From positions 186,001 through 250,000 of the forward strand of contig JAIXHJ010000005.1 in NCBI GenBank assembly GCA_030145845.1: a stretch of 64,000 bases of DNA, read 5' to 3'. The notes beneath the pieces are model-generated. The model was not told the DNA's origin and made no database searches. It saw nothing but the letters and a program-made list of their open reading frames with translations. Positions 1-9,130 of this stretch are shown here, piece after piece (position 1 is the stretch's first letter; every line of letters starts with the position of its first letter). The translations under genes were made by a program, and so were the position numbers. Source of the stretch: Pseudomonadota bacterium. Its GTDB lineage: Bacteria; Pseudomonadota; Gammaproteobacteria; Pseudomonadales; Oceanobacteraceae.

Positions 1-548
1 GTCCCCAGCGCGATAACCCGGTCGGTGGTTTCCGCCATCGCCGCACCACCGCCGGCCGGCAGAATCACATCGGCGTTCAGCTTAGGGCGGACGTCCGGCA
101 CCGCCACCGCAACTGGCTGACTCTGCGCAGTGACCCGCCGTACCCGGGCCTGACCGGCAGCACGCACGGCGGCGATAATGCTTTCGGAATCATCCTGCAG
201 AAACTGCTTCAGCCCGACCTTGGGTTTGGTAATGATGCTGACCGCTCCGGCCGACATCGCCTGCATGGTGGTTTCCGCCCCCTTTTCTGTCAGCGTCGAA
301 CAGATCACCACTGGCGTCGGGTGTTCTTTCATAATCTTGCGCAGGAAGGTCACACCATCCATACGCGGCATTTCCACATCCAGCACAATCACATCCGGCC
401 ACTGACGGTTCATTTTATCAATGGCAAATACCGGATCGGAAGCTGCGCCAATCACTTCAATGGCCGGGTCTTTATTCAGGGCAGCCGTCAGCACCTGACG
501 CACGACGGCCGAATCATCAACAATCAGAACTTTAATGCGTTCCTGCAT
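1..548 (-). CDS. cheB: Chemotaxis protein-glutamate methylesterase/deamidase CheB (partial, C-terminus outside window)
   Basis: The N-terminal ~182 residues are present; the gene runs off the left edge. The receiver domain opens with the acidic pocket in [14 protein letters not shown] and the phospho-acceptor is Asp57 in [14 protein letters not shown] linker follows, and then the start of the methylesterase domain (ending in RVIALG, just before the expected GTS catalytic-Ser region). CheB removes methyl groups from chemoreceptor glutamates when phosphorylated by CheA. The ATG at 548 lies inside the 3' end of cheD (17-bp overlap), so the two are translationally coupled. It is the last gene of the operon visible here. 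Family identity is clear from the receiver plus context; the catalytic triad cannot be checked in this window. Confidence 0.93.
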   Translation of the reverse strand, partial: MQERIKVLIVDDSAVVRQVLTAALNKDPAIEVIGAASDPVFAIDKMNRQWPDVIVLDVEMPRMDGVTFLRKIMKEHPTPVVICSTLTEKGAETTMQAMSAGAVSIITKPKVGLKQFLQDDSESIIAAVRAAGQARVRRVTAQSQPVAVAVPDVRPKLNADVILPAGGGAAMAETTDRVIALG

Positions 549-1059
549 ACGGGACTGTCTCCGCTACCGGATTCTCCGGGTCGGTGGCCCGCTGCCGCCG
601 TACCCAGACATCACCACTCCGGATATCAAATACCACCGTACGGTAACCAAAACCGCCGACATCACTGGCCGTCAGGGTAAAACCGTACCGCTCAAGCAGG
701 CGTTCACCTGCCTCTATATTTCTCAGGCCGATTGGCCGTACATTGGTTATATGGGGGGAAAACATGTTGCCGCCGCCGAACATCTTGACCTGATAATCCG
801 CCACCCGGGTTCCGGAACGCCGGATTCTGTCCATCAGTACAGCCATCGCACCATCGGCATAGCGCGGGTTGTCATGGTCTTTACCGGCGATGGAAAAAGG
901 CAGCAGATAATGACACATGCCGCCGGTTTTCCGTTGCGGGTGCCACAGGGTAATCGCGACGCAGGAGCCCAGAATCGTCCGCACACGGTTTTCTTCACCC
1001 CCCCAGAAATATTCACCGGGATTAAGAAAAATACAGCCGTGCGGAACGACGACACTCAT
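532..1059 (-). CDS. cheD: Chemoreceptor glutamine deamidase CheD
   Basis: A 175-residue protein of the CheD family, which deamidates specific glutamines on chemoreceptors to glutamate. The catalytic cysteine is Cys33 in [13 protein letters not shown] and the histidine is His50 in GGMCHYLLP, the expected order and spacing. Length is normal for the family. It overlaps cheR by 4 nt upstream and cheB by 17 nt downstream, so cheR-cheD-cheB form a tightly coupled adaptation module. No anomalies seen. Confidence 0.95.
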   Translation of the reverse strand: MSVVVPHGCIFLNPGEYFWGGEENRVRTILGSCVAITLWHPQRKTGGMCHYLLPFSIAGKDHDNPRYADGAMAVLMDRIRRSGTRVADYQVKMFGGGNMFSPHITNVRPIGLRNIEAGERLLERYGFTLTASDVGGFGYRTVVFDIRSGDVWVRRQRATDPENPVAETVPYAGTH

Positions 1060-1913
1060 ACAAAGGGCTTCTGATAAACAGCCGGCTGAATCAGTTTCAG
1101 CACACTGTTAACGCCATTCAGGGTTTCAGAATGGCTGATAAAGAAATAACCGCCGGGACGCAGTAACGGCATCAGCCGCTCCACTACCTGCCGCTTGGTT
1201 TCCTGATCAAAGTAAATCATCACATTGCGCAGGAAAATAATATCGAAGCCTTTTTCGTCCTGATACGTTTCTTTCAGATTATGCTGAAAGAATTTAACCC
1301 CGGCACGCAGCACCGGGTCCACCATCACTTTACCGGTCTGACTGCCGATGCCTTTCAGGCAATATTTTTCCAGCAGTGGCCGGGGAATATTCACCGTTCT
1401 GGACTGTGGATAAATACCCTTACCGGCCAGCTCCAGCACCCGGGTACTGAGGTCGGAAGCGTGCACTTCCCACTGACCGGCACCAGCCAGCTCATTCAGC
1501 AGCATGGCGATGGTGTAAGGCTCTTCCCCGCTGGAACAGGCAGCACTCCAGACCCGCAGCTTACGCCCCGGTTCTTTCAGCCCTTCAAGCCGGCTGCTGA
1601 GAAAATCAAAGTGCTTCTGTTCGCGGAAAAAATAGGTTTCATTGGTGGTCAGCAGATCCACGGCAACCTGCAGTTCGCCGCTGTTGTCCTTATCACTGAT
1701 AAGATCAAAGTAGTCACTGAAACTGCTGAGGTTATAGTGGCGCAGCCGCTTCATCAGCCGGCTGCTGACCAGAGGTTTTTTTGCCGGCCCCATGGAGATG
1801 CCGGCGATACGGTGAATCATGGCCCGGAATTTTTCAAATTCCCGTTCCGTCAGGCTGACAATGGACTGGTCAGCCCTTTCCCTGATGGCAGACAATGATG
1901 CACTTTCTGTCAC
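1056..1913 (-). CDS. cheR: Chemotaxis protein methyltransferase CheR
   Basis: A 285-residue SAM-dependent methyltransferase that methylates receptor glutamates. The N-terminal helical CheR domain is followed by the Rossmann methyltransferase domain. The SAM-binding motif is visible as WSAACSSGEEPYT, followed later by FDIIFLRNVMIYFD, typical of CheR. The 4-nt overlaps with cheW upstream and cheD downstream indicate one transcript. The receptor encoded two genes upstream ends in a possible CheR-tethering pentapeptide, which makes it a likely substrate. Confidence 0.96.
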   Translation of the reverse strand: MTESASLSAIRERADQSIVSLTEREFEKFRAMIHRIAGISMGPAKKPLVSSRLMKRLRHYNLSSFSDYFDLISDKDNSGELQVAVDLLTTNETYFFREQKHFDFLSSRLEGLKEPGRKLRVWSAACSSGEEPYTIAMLLNELAGAGQWEVHASDLSTRVLELAGKGIYPQSRTVNIPRPLLEKYCLKGIGSQTGKVMVDPVLRAGVKFFQHNLKETYQDEKGFDIIFLRNVMIYFDQETKRQVVERLMPLLRPGGYFFISHSETLNGVNSVLKLIQPAVYQKPFV

Positions 1914-2467
1914 GCTTCGTCGTCCTGAGCAATGGCTTCTTCCATCTCCGGCTGACCGGCAGCCAGCGCCGATAATTCATCAATCAGCAGAATATGGCCG
2001 ATATCAAGAATAATCACGAAGCGTTCATTGACCTTACCCATGCCATTAATAAACTGGGATTTGATACTGGCGCCAAACGACGGTGCCGGTTCAATATCAC
2101 TTTCCGGAATTTCCAGCACTTCGTTCACAGCGTCGACCAGAATACCGATATCCTGTGTATCGCCATCACCGTTATCCACTTCGAGAATCACGATACAGGT
2201 ACGGCGGGCCACCTGTGTGGCGCGCTTACCGAAGCGCGCACTCAGGTCAATCACCGGCACCACTGCACCACGCAGGTTAATCACCCCGCGGATAAACTCC
2301 GGCATACGCGGCACTTCGGTCAGGTTACCGTATTCAATAATTTCCTTGATCGCCAGAATACCGATAGCAAAGGTTTCGCCCCCCAGCATAAAGGTCAGAT
2401 ACTGCTGCTGGGTCAGGCCTTCATCGTCACCGGACGGATAGGCTTCTTTCACTTCAGGCTTTGCCAT
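1910..2467 (-). CDS. cheW: Chemotaxis adaptor protein CheW
   Basis: A 185-residue protein with a single CheW (SH3-like) domain: QQYLTFMLGGETFAIGILAIKEII at the N-terminus, then VPRMPEFIRGVINLRG and VVPVIDLSARFG, the family hallmarks. CheW couples receptors to CheA in the cytoplasmic array. It carries short acidic N- and C-terminal extensions. It sits 8 bp after the transducer gene and overlaps cheR by 4 bp. The start follows an AGGAGGCACT Shine-Dalgarno sequence. Confidence 0.96.
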   Translation of the reverse strand: MAKPEVKEAYPSGDDEGLTQQQYLTFMLGGETFAIGILAIKEIIEYGNLTEVPRMPEFIRGVINLRGAVVPVIDLSARFGKRATQVARRTCIVILEVDNGDGDTQDIGILVDAVNEVLEIPESDIEPAPSFGASIKSQFINGMGKVNERFVIILDIGHILLIDELSALAAGQPEMEEAIAQDDEA

Positions 2468-2475
2468 AGTGCCTC

Positions 2476-4116
2476 CTAGAACCGCACAAACTCAGCTTCA
2501 GCCGCGGCAGAAGCTTTGGCCGGGGCAGCCGGCTGTAATTTGGCTTTATCCGCTGCCGGGCGGGCTTCAGGCTTTTTTGCCGGAGCGGCCCGTACCGCAG
2601 ACACAGGCGCAGCGGAATCCGTCAGGCTGAAGAAGCTCATCAGATCCTGCAGCTGGGTGGCCTGACCACTCATTTCTTCGGCGGTGGCCGCCAGCTCTTC
2701 GCTGCTGGAAGCATTCTGCTGGGTAATCTGACTCAGCTGTTCCATGGCAGTATTGATCTGGGTAACACCGGCAGACTGTTCTTCCGATGCAGCCGCAATT
2801 TCCTGTACCAGGTCCGAGGTTTTGGTAATGGATGGCACAATTTCGTCCAGCAGGCGCCCGGCCACTTCAGCCATTTCCACACTGCCGGAAGCCAGCTCAC
2901 CAATTTCCTGCGCCGCCACCTGGCTGCGCTCTGCCAGCTTACGCACTTCCGCAGCCACCACCGCAAAGCCTTTACCGTGTTCACCGGCACGGGCAGCTTC
3001 AATTGCTGCGTTCAGTGCCAGCAGGTTGGTCTGATAAGCAATGTCATCGATGATGCTGATCTTATCGGCGATGCTCTTCATCGCTGATACGGTTTCTTTC
3101 ACCGCAGAACCACCTTCACCGGCTTCTTTGGCCGCTTTGGTTGCCATGCCGTCAGTGACCTTGGCGTTTTCCGCATTCTGTTTAATCGAAGCGCTGGCCT
3201 GCTCAACCGTGGCACTGGTTTCTTCCACGCTGGAAGCCTGCTCACTGGTTGCCTGACTCATGCTCTGTGCGGTGGCACTGACCTGCTCAGAGGCACTGGA
3301 CAGGTTATCGGCCGCGCCACGGACATCACCGATAATCTGTGACAGTTTGCCCACCATATTCTGCATGGCAGACAGCAGCTGACCGGTTTCATCCGTGCTG
3401 TTCACGTGAATATCGACATTCAGGTTACCGGCTGCCAGCTGGTTGGAGGTTTCCACCGCCTGATTAAGCGGCGCCGTAATGCTGCGGGTAATCCAGAAGG
3501 CAAAGGCAAAAGCGATAATGATTGCCGCCACCGACAGAATCATAATCAGGGTCAGGCCACTGGCCGCCTGTTCACCGGCCAGTTTGCCACTGGCACTCAT
3601 GTTATCAGCCTGAAATTTAATCAGCTCATTGATTATACGGATGTAATTAGACTGGCTTTCACGCAAATCACCAAACAGCAACGCCTGTGCTTCACTGGTA
3701 CGACCAGCACGGATCAGCTCCATGGCATGATTCTGATCGTCAACATAGGCTTTACGATAACCCGCCACCTCTGCCATAAGCTTCTTACCGTCAGCTGAAT
3801 TGATCGTTTCGTTCAGCTGATTCAGGCGGTCAGAAATAATTTTGCTGGCGCCTGGCAGACGTTCCATCTGCTGCTGAATTTCCTGAGGATTATCCGACAG
3901 CAACACATTACGCACTACCCGGGCAGCGATGTTCACCTGATCAATAACATCATTGGCCCAGATGGTTTTCGGAAAGCGGTCTTCGGTAATTTCAATAATA
4001 CTCTCATTCAGCTGCGATAAACGCATATACGAAGCAAACGAGATAATAACCAGCAGCAGCACCATCAGCCCGAATCCGACGCCAAGGCGAACACCGATAC
4101 GTAAGTTTTTAAACAT
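2476..4116 (-). CDS. Methyl-accepting chemotaxis protein with four-helix-bundle-type sensor and C-terminal pentapeptide
   Basis: A 546-residue transmembrane chemoreceptor. Residues ~10-30 form TM1, ~35-190 a periplasmic helical domain with 4HB_MCP-like pattern, and ~190-215 TM2 ([20 protein letters not shown]). A HAMP domain and a long cytoplasmic coiled coil with the conserved tip ([20 protein letters not shown]) follow. The start at 4116 is preferred over the in-frame ATG at 4137 because AGGAGATGGGAA directly precedes it. The protein ends in EFVRF, which fits the x-[HFYW]-x-x-[HFYW] CheR/CheB tether, set off by an Ala/Lys/Pro-rich linker. Encoded between cheA and cheW, it is probably the main receptor of this pathway. 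Ligand unknown. Confidence 0.94.
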   Translation of the reverse strand: MFKNLRIGVRLGVGFGLMVLLLVIISFASYMRLSQLNESIIEITEDRFPKTIWANDVIDQVNIAARVVRNVLLSDNPQEIQQQMERLPGASKIISDRLNQLNETINSADGKKLMAEVAGYRKAYVDDQNHAMELIRAGRTSEAQALLFGDLRESQSNYIRIINELIKFQADNMSASGKLAGEQAASGLTLIMILSVAAIIIAFAFAFWITRSITAPLNQAVETSNQLAAGNLNVDIHVNSTDETGQLLSAMQNMVGKLSQIIGDVRGAADNLSSASEQVSATAQSMSQATSEQASSVEETSATVEQASASIKQNAENAKVTDGMATKAAKEAGEGGSAVKETVSAMKSIADKISIIDDIAYQTNLLALNAAIEAARAGEHGKGFAVVAAEVRKLAERSQVAAQEIGELASGSVEMAEVAGRLLDEIVPSITKTSDLVQEIAAASEEQSAGVTQINTAMEQLSQITQQNASSSEELAATAEEMSGQATQLQDLMSFFSLTDSAAPVSAVRAAPAKKPEARPAADKAKLQPAAPAKASAAAEAEFVRF

Positions 4117-4220
4117 TTCCCATCTCCTGACTGACATTAAGATAAGCAGGTTTCAGATACAGCCCGCCTATGCCATGCATTTAAAATCGTGTAATCCGGC
4201 TTACCGGAATTGTGTTAAAT

Positions 4221-6428
4221 TCAGGCGCTGATGGCCCGCTTCTCATGTTCCGAAAAATAGCTTTCGGCTTCCTGGACCAGCCCGGGAACATCCAGAATCA
4301 GCACCACTTCACCACTGCCCAGAATGGTAAAACCACTGATTCCGCTGATCCGGCTGAACATCCGTCCCAGCGGTTTGATCACGGTCTGGAACTCGCCCAT
4401 CAGACGGTCAACCACCAGACCGACTTTGTGCTCGCCATAACGCACCACCACCACACTTTCACGTTCCCTGCGCTGCCCGGATGATGCTTCATCAAAATAG
4501 TCACCCAGACGGATATAAGGTAAAACTTCGCCACGCAGATTCAGACAGCTGCTGTTGCTGCCGGATTCTTTCCAGGCGCCGTATTCCACGCATTCCACCA
4601 CCATATCCAGCGGAATGACGTAACCGGAGTTACCGACACCGACCAGAAAACCATCGATAATGGCCAGCGTCAGCGGCAGACGGATTTTAACCGTAGTGCC
4701 CTTGCCCGGCTCACTGTCGAGTTCCACGGTGCCGCGCAGTGCTTCGATATTACGCCGCACCACGTCCATCCCTACACCCCGGCCGGACAGGTTACTGATC
4801 TGATCGGCGGTGGAAAAACCGGCCTCAAAAATCAGGTTAAAGATTTCTTTATCAGCCATGCCCGAACCATCGCTGATAAGACCGCGATCGATGGCTTTGC
4901 TGAGAATTTTTTCTTTGCTCAGACCGCCGCCATCGTCGGAAACTTCAATGACGATACTGCCGGCATCGTGGTAAGCGTTCAGCTTCAGATTACCCTGCGC
5001 CGGCTTACCCTTGGCTTCACGGATATCGGCGGCCTCAATGCCGTGATCCATGGCATTGCGCACCAGGTGGGTCAGCGGATCGGCAATTTTTTCCACCACG
5101 GTCTTATCCAGCTCGGTTTCGCCGCCACTGATTTTCAGGACAATGTCCTTGCCCAGTTCCTGGCTGACGTCACGCACCACACGCTGGAATCGGTTGAAAG
5201 TGGCACCGATCTGTACCATGCGCAGGTTCAGTGCCGAGTCGCGCACTTCTTCGACCAGCCGCGATAAGGTTTCCGTGGCTTCCATCAGATCCGGCATACC
5301 GGAACGCTGAGCGATCATATTGGTGCCGGCACCGGCAATAATCAGCTCACCGACCAGATTAATCAGCGTATCCAGTTTTTCCGCATCGACACGGATCAGC
5401 GATGCTTCCGGTGGACGCGCGTCCTTAACGCTTTTCTGTTTATTCAGCGCCGCGCTCATCACTTCCGGCTGCACGGCTTTTTCTTCAAGCAGATATTCAC
5501 CGATCGGCTTCAGTGATTCATCGCTCTGCTGCTGCGAACTCAGCGCCGCTTCCAGTTCACACCGGGTCAGCGTGCCGCAGCGGACGAGAATTTCACCGAT
5601 CTTCATATCTTCTTCAGGCAGCTCCTGAATCAGACGGATATATTCTTCACGGCGGCTGTCCGGGGTAAAAATACGGATGCTGCTTTCTTCGCGCACAAAT
5701 TCGAAAACGTTTTCAATGGTTTCTTTGCTTTCATCACTGATGAAGCTGATTTCAAAACCGGTATAACAGGACTCCGGGTCCATTTTATCGGCCGCCGGCA
5801 GTTCGTCCCACAGCGTCTCGATATGATGAATCGTACCCAGCGTCGCCAGATAGCGGATAAAGGACACCGGGTCCATGCCGTGACGCAGCACATCGTGACC
5901 GAAGCGTAACGACAGATGCCATAAATCCTGATCCGATACCGCCGCGTCCTGCGCTGCGCAGACATCGTTTTCTTCCGCAGCAGCAGCGTCAGCTTCCTGC
6001 GCACTGCTCTCCACCACGTCAGCGGCAACAGAACTGCCGCTGAGATAGGTACTCAGGCGCTGTTCAATGGATGCGCTCTTGCGCTGCATATCATCGTTCA
6101 GGTTCTCTTCGCCGGTGGACACCCACGACAGCAGGTCGGACAGATGATCACAGCTGGTCAGTAACACAGCAACCAGATCGGTTGATACCGCCAGCTCGCC
6201 GGCACGCACCTGATCCAGCACACTTTCCACCACGTGGGTAAACGACACCAGGTAATCCAGCCCGAACAGACCGGCAGAACCTTTGATGGTATGGGCCGCA
6301 CGGAATATGGCATTGACGGTCTCGGGATTTTCCGGATCGTGTTCAATACCCAGCAGCGCGGCCTCCATATCTTCCAGCAGTTCCCTGCCTTCAGCGATAA
6401 AGGTCTGCAGCGCATCATCCATATCCAT
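4221..6428 (-). CDS. cheA: Chemotaxis histidine kinase CheA with atypical region between Hpt and dimerization domains
   Basis: A 735-residue CheA. The Hpt/P1 domain carries phospho-accepting His46 in FRAAHTIKGSAGLFG. Residues ~165-262 form a conserved-looking module (DPVSFIRYLATLG ... VFEFVREES). Residues ~276-332 hold two short helical repeats (MKIGEILVRCGTLTRCELEAAL and PIGEYLLEEKAVQPEVMSAAL) that resemble the MshEN fold seen in GspE/PilB N-termini. Dimerization (INLVGELIIAGAGTN), HATPase (HLVRNAMDHGIE; DDGGGLS; GRGVGMDVV) and a C-terminal CheW-like domain complete it. No canonical CheY-binding P2 domain is evident. It phosphorylates the CheY at 6771-7139 and CheB. It is followed by the receptor gene after a 104-bp gap. 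Confidence 0.95.
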   Translation of the reverse strand: MDMDDALQTFIAEGRELLEDMEAALLGIEHDPENPETVNAIFRAAHTIKGSAGLFGLDYLVSFTHVVESVLDQVRAGELAVSTDLVAVLLTSCDHLSDLLSWVSTGEENLNDDMQRKSASIEQRLSTYLSGSSVAADVVESSAQEADAAAAEENDVCAAQDAAVSDQDLWHLSLRFGHDVLRHGMDPVSFIRYLATLGTIHHIETLWDELPAADKMDPESCYTGFEISFISDESKETIENVFEFVREESSIRIFTPDSRREEYIRLIQELPEEDMKIGEILVRCGTLTRCELEAALSSQQQSDESLKPIGEYLLEEKAVQPEVMSAALNKQKSVKDARPPEASLIRVDAEKLDTLINLVGELIIAGAGTNMIAQRSGMPDLMEATETLSRLVEEVRDSALNLRMVQIGATFNRFQRVVRDVSQELGKDIVLKISGGETELDKTVVEKIADPLTHLVRNAMDHGIEAADIREAKGKPAQGNLKLNAYHDAGSIVIEVSDDGGGLSKEKILSKAIDRGLISDGSGMADKEIFNLIFEAGFSTADQISNLSGRGVGMDVVRRNIEALRGTVELDSEPGKGTTVKIRLPLTLAIIDGFLVGVGNSGYVIPLDMVVECVEYGAWKESGSNSSCLNLRGEVLPYIRLGDYFDEASSGQRRERESVVVVRYGEHKVGLVVDRLMGEFQTVIKPLGRMFSRISGISGFTILGSGEVVLILDVPGLVQEAESYFSEHEKRAISA

Positions 6429-6439
6429 AAAGCGTCTCC

Positions 6440-6760
6440 TTAATGGACCCCGGTACCGGCTTCCGCGGTACCCAGAATATTGCTCAGGCCACAGAAGCTG
6501 AGAAACTCCTGCACGGCATCACTGACGGCAGAAAAACGCACGCGGATATTGCGCTCGTCCGTTTCTTTCAGAAACAGCGCCAGAATCTGCAGACCGGAGG
6601 TGTCCATTTCGAACACACCGGAAAGATCCACAGCCACCGTCTGGCAATCCTGCAGCGGCGCCAGCATTTCTTCTTTGCACTGCATGGCGGTGTAAATTGT
6701 CATATCCCCTTCCAGGGCAATGGCGCAGCTGTCATCGGCGGACGTTACGTTAATCTGCAT
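6440..6760 (-). CDS. STAS-domain protein (anti-sigma factor antagonist-like)
   Basis: A small single STAS domain protein of 106 residues. The signature VAVDLSGVFEMDTSGLQILALF carries the Ser of the DTSGLQ motif, the position phosphorylated in SpoIIAA-type proteins. An in-frame GTG lies one codon upstream (6763); GAGGTAACG is positioned well for the ATG at 6760. It sits between cheY and cheA, 11 bp from cheA. STAS proteins are common in accessory che clusters, but their role there is poorly defined. No partner serine kinase or phosphatase is visible in the window, so a function as a scaffold or CheA-coupled switch is only inference. Confidence 0.9.
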   Translation of the reverse strand: MQINVTSADDSCAIALEGDMTIYTAMQCKEEMLAPLQDCQTVAVDLSGVFEMDTSGLQILALFLKETDERNIRVRFSAVSDAVQEFLSFCGLSNILGTAEAGTGVH

Positions 6761-6770
6761 CACCGTTACC

Positions 6771-7139
6771 TCATGGCATAATCAGTTTGGATACTGCGGA
6801 CAGCATCTGAGCAGGCTGGAAAGGCTTGACCACCCAGGCACGGGCACCGGCAGCCTGACCTTCTTTTTTCTTCTGCTCCTGACTTTCGGTGGTCAGCATA
6901 ATGACCGGCGTAAACTTGTAGGCAGGGTTCTTTTTCAGCTCACGGACAAAGGTAATGCCGTCCATATTCGGCATATTGACGTCGCTGATAATCAGATGAA
7001 TTTTCTGCCCGCTCAGTTTGCTTAATGCATCCTTACCATCACAGGCTTCCAGCACTTCATAACCGGCGCCGCGCAGGGCAATGGCCACGACCTGACGCAG
7101 GGATGCTGAATCATCGACAACCATGACTGTTTTTGCCAT
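6771..7139 (-). CDS. CheY-like single-domain response regulator
   Basis: A 122-residue stand-alone receiver. The acidic pocket is TVMVVDDSASLRQ, the phospho-acceptor Asp53 lies in LIISDVNMPNMDG, Thr in VIMLTTESQ and Lys in WVVKPF. All five signature positions are present, so it should be phosphorylated by the CheA encoded downstream. It lies 10 bp upstream of the STAS gene and just after the first receptor of the operon. Whether it controls a flagellum, type IV pili or another output cannot be told from the sequence. Confidence 0.94.
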   Translation of the reverse strand: MAKTVMVVDDSASLRQVVAIALRGAGYEVLEACDGKDALSKLSGQKIHLIISDVNMPNMDGITFVRELKKNPAYKFTPVIMLTTESQEQKKKEGQAAGARAWVVKPFQPAQMLSAVSKLIMP

Positions 7140-7151
7140 TTCTGTAACCTC

Positions 7152-8300
7152 TTAAAAAAACGTAATCTCTTGCTCTTCCGCCTTGCCGTCACTGGCCTGC
7201 TGTTTCTGTTCTTCCATGGTGTAGCCGGATTCCATCTCCAGCAGCCACTGCTGCGGGTCCGGTAATTCCGTCACACTGCTGTCTGCCAGCATGGCCAGCA
7301 GCGCCTGCTGATTACTGCGCACGTGTGCCAGTACCTGGCTGGTACGGTCCTGAAACTGCAGCGACACCAGCACCTCAGAAATTTCATCACTGATCAGGCG
7401 GCTGTCTTCCTGCAAGGCGTTGTAGGCTTCCGACATATCCGCCGCACCGGCACGGAAACGTTGCAGGAATTCCTGAATCACCTGTTCAGACTGTTTCACC
7501 ATTTCGGTGTCTTCTTCGGCATAGGAACTGGATGCGGACAGGGTTTTCTGGATCGCGGCATTCACCGATTCCACTTTTTCGCGCATGCGTTTACCGGTTT
7601 CACCAGACATGGTGGAGAGTTTGCGGACCTCATCCGCAACCACCGCAAATCCCCGTCCGGCCTCACCGGCACGGGCCGCTTCAATGGCCGCATTCAGCGC
7701 CAGCAGATTGGTCTGATCCGCCACATTGCCGACATCATCGGCCATGCTTTTCAGCTCTTCGGTAAAATCGGCAAGTACCTTGATTTCATCCAGCAGGTTG
7801 ACTTTCAGATCAAGGGAATGACGGAAGGAATGAATGATATTCTGCAGACCATCGCTGCTTTCCTGCAGCAGCGACAGGATATCGGTTTCGCCGCTGCCAT
7901 CACCACGACGGGCAGTGCCTTTGCGGCTGATGCTGTTCTGGATATGCTGTACTAGTGCCGAGAAACGGTTGGCAAGATTCTGAATTTCTTCTTCGGTCTG
8001 GCTGCGCGCCATTTCGATATGGGTCGACCATACCGGTAACGCCTCACAGCACAAGGCGCGCACGCGGCCATCCTCTTCTGCAGCCGGGCTGACAGCGTCG
8101 ATGACGGTTTCAGCAGGCACAGCCGCCGACTGAGACGCACCGCCCTGACGCAGGGAAAACACAGCCAACGCCACAATAACCAGCGCGGCCACGGTTTCTG
8201 CCGCCGCCTGATCAGTGGCCCACATAATAATCACCGCAATGATTAACAGCAGCGTACTGCCATAGCGGAGCACGCCGGTTGTCTTCCGATTCTCAGCCAT
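7152..8300 (-). CDS. Short methyl-accepting chemotaxis-type protein, first gene of che operon
   Basis: A 382-residue receptor-like protein. Two hydrophobic segments near the N-terminus (residues ~12-28 and ~33-48) with almost no loop between them act as a membrane anchor, without a periplasmic sensor domain. A cytoplasmic helical region follows, with the chemoreceptor tip motif ([20 protein letters not shown] ... [15 protein letters not shown]). No HAMP or PAS domain is apparent and the second coiled-coil half is short. It probably senses a membrane or cytoplasmic state, or serves as array scaffold. It is the promoter-proximal gene of the che operon, 12 bp before cheY. Confidence 0.9.
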   Translation of the reverse strand: MAENRKTTGVLRYGSTLLLIIAVIIMWATDQAAAETVAALVIVALAVFSLRQGGASQSAAVPAETVIDAVSPAAEEDGRVRALCCEALPVWSTHIEMARSQTEEEIQNLANRFSALVQHIQNSISRKGTARRGDGSGETDILSLLQESSDGLQNIIHSFRHSLDLKVNLLDEIKVLADFTEELKSMADDVGNVADQTNLLALNAAIEAARAGEAGRGFAVVADEVRKLSTMSGETGKRMREKVESVNAAIQKTLSASSSYAEEDTEMVKQSEQVIQEFLQRFRAGAADMSEAYNALQEDSRLISDEISEVLVSLQFQDRTSQVLAHVRSNQQALLAMLADSSVTELPDPQQWLLEMESGYTMEEQKQQASDGKAEEQEITFF

Positions 8301-8467
8301 TATCTCAGCAAGTCCTTAAAATTCTCACTTTCAGGCAGCTGATCCGGCGCGCGTTAACATGTCATAACACGCCAAAAAATGCCCCTGACCTGCACCAAGC
8401 ATGGCAAAGGACACGTATAACGCTCATCAGAAAAATATGGTTTCAGGGTAAGACAAGGTAAAAGGCG
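8301..8467. other. Intergenic leader of the che operon
   Basis: This non-coding stretch lies between the first che gene (starting at 8300, minus strand) and the LuxR-type regulator gene. It must hold the operon promoter. I see no convincing -35/-10 or sigma-28 element. The only strong signal in the gap is the palindrome at its upstream end, listed separately. No RNA gene recognised. Confidence 0.5.
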
Positions 8468-8485
8468 TGTAGGATTAATCTTACA
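8468..8485 (-). promoter_or_regulatory. GacA-like / NarL-family palindromic operator upstream of che operon
   Basis: Read on the minus strand the site is TGTAAGATTAATCCTACA, an 18-bp inverted repeat with one mismatched pair. It matches the published GacA upstream activating sequence TGTAAG-N6-CTTACA except for one base in the right half. It lies ~170 bp upstream of the first che gene and just past the stop of a NarL/FixJ-type regulator gene. Either GacA or that neighbouring regulator is a plausible binder. Confidence 0.6.
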
Positions 8486-8500
8486 TAGTTAATAAAATTG

Positions 8501-9130
8501 TCAGGGAATAAGGTGATGTTCCACCGCATAACGCACCAGGTCTGCAACGCTGCCGGCCTGCATTTTTTTCATCATCCGTGTTTTATGCGTGCTGACGGTT
8601 TTATTACTGATTACCAGCCGTTCAGCAATGTCATTAACCCCCAGCCCGGCCACCAGCAGATTAAATATTTCGAATTCACGGTCGGATAACAGGGTATGGG
8701 GTGAGCGCTCATTGTCAGAATTATTAAAAATAATCTGCTCTGCCAGCACCGGGTCAATATAACGGCCACCACCCGCCACCTTGCGTATCGCCTGCAGTAA
8801 TTTTTCCGGGTCACTGTCTTTGGTGATGTAACCGCTGGCCCCACTGCGCAGGGCACGGGTCGCAATCTGCGCTTCATTGTGCATGCTCAGCACCAGTACC
8901 GGTAATTCCGGCCAGTGCGAACGGATGCGGCTGATCAGATCAATGCCACAGATGCCGGGCATGGTCATATCCATCAGTAACAGGTCACAGCTCTGCTGAC
9001 GCAGAACTGCCATCACCTCGCTGCCATCGGTTGCCTCCGCAACCACGCTGATATCCCCGGACAGGGAGAGGATCTGTCGGATACCACCACGCACAATGGC
9101 GTGGTCATCTGCTATTAATACCTGGATCAT
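8501..9130 (-). CDS. NarL/FixJ-family response regulator (receiver + LuxR HTH)
   Basis: A 209-residue regulator from the ATG at 9130 (MIQVLIADDHAIVRGG). The receiver has phospho-acceptor Asp54 in LLMDMTMPGICG and Lys in YITKDSDPEKL. The C-terminal LuxR-type helix-turn-helix (LSDREFEIFNLLVAGLGVND ... ISNKTVSTHKTRMMKKM) binds DNA. The longer in-frame start at 9154 would extend deeper into the kinase gene and adds non-conserved residues. The gene overlaps the kinase gene by 26 nt, so the two form a classical two-component pair. The domain layout is close to UvrY/GacA, but co-transcription with a NarX-type kinase argues for a separate system. Confidence 0.93.
   Translation of the reverse strand: MIQVLIADDHAIVRGGIRQILSLSGDISVVAEATDGSEVMAVLRQQSCDLLLMDMTMPGICGIDLISRIRSHWPELPVLVLSMHNEAQIATRALRSGASGYITKDSDPEKLLQAIRKVAGGGRYIDPVLAEQIIFNNSDNERSPHTLLSDREFEIFNLLVAGLGVNDIAERLVISNKTVSTHKTRMMKKMQAGSVADLVRYAVEHHLIP

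Noticed and set aside
8301..8500. Sigma-28 (FliA) promoter before the che operon
   Set aside because: No convincing TAAA-N15-GCCGATAA match on the minus strand.
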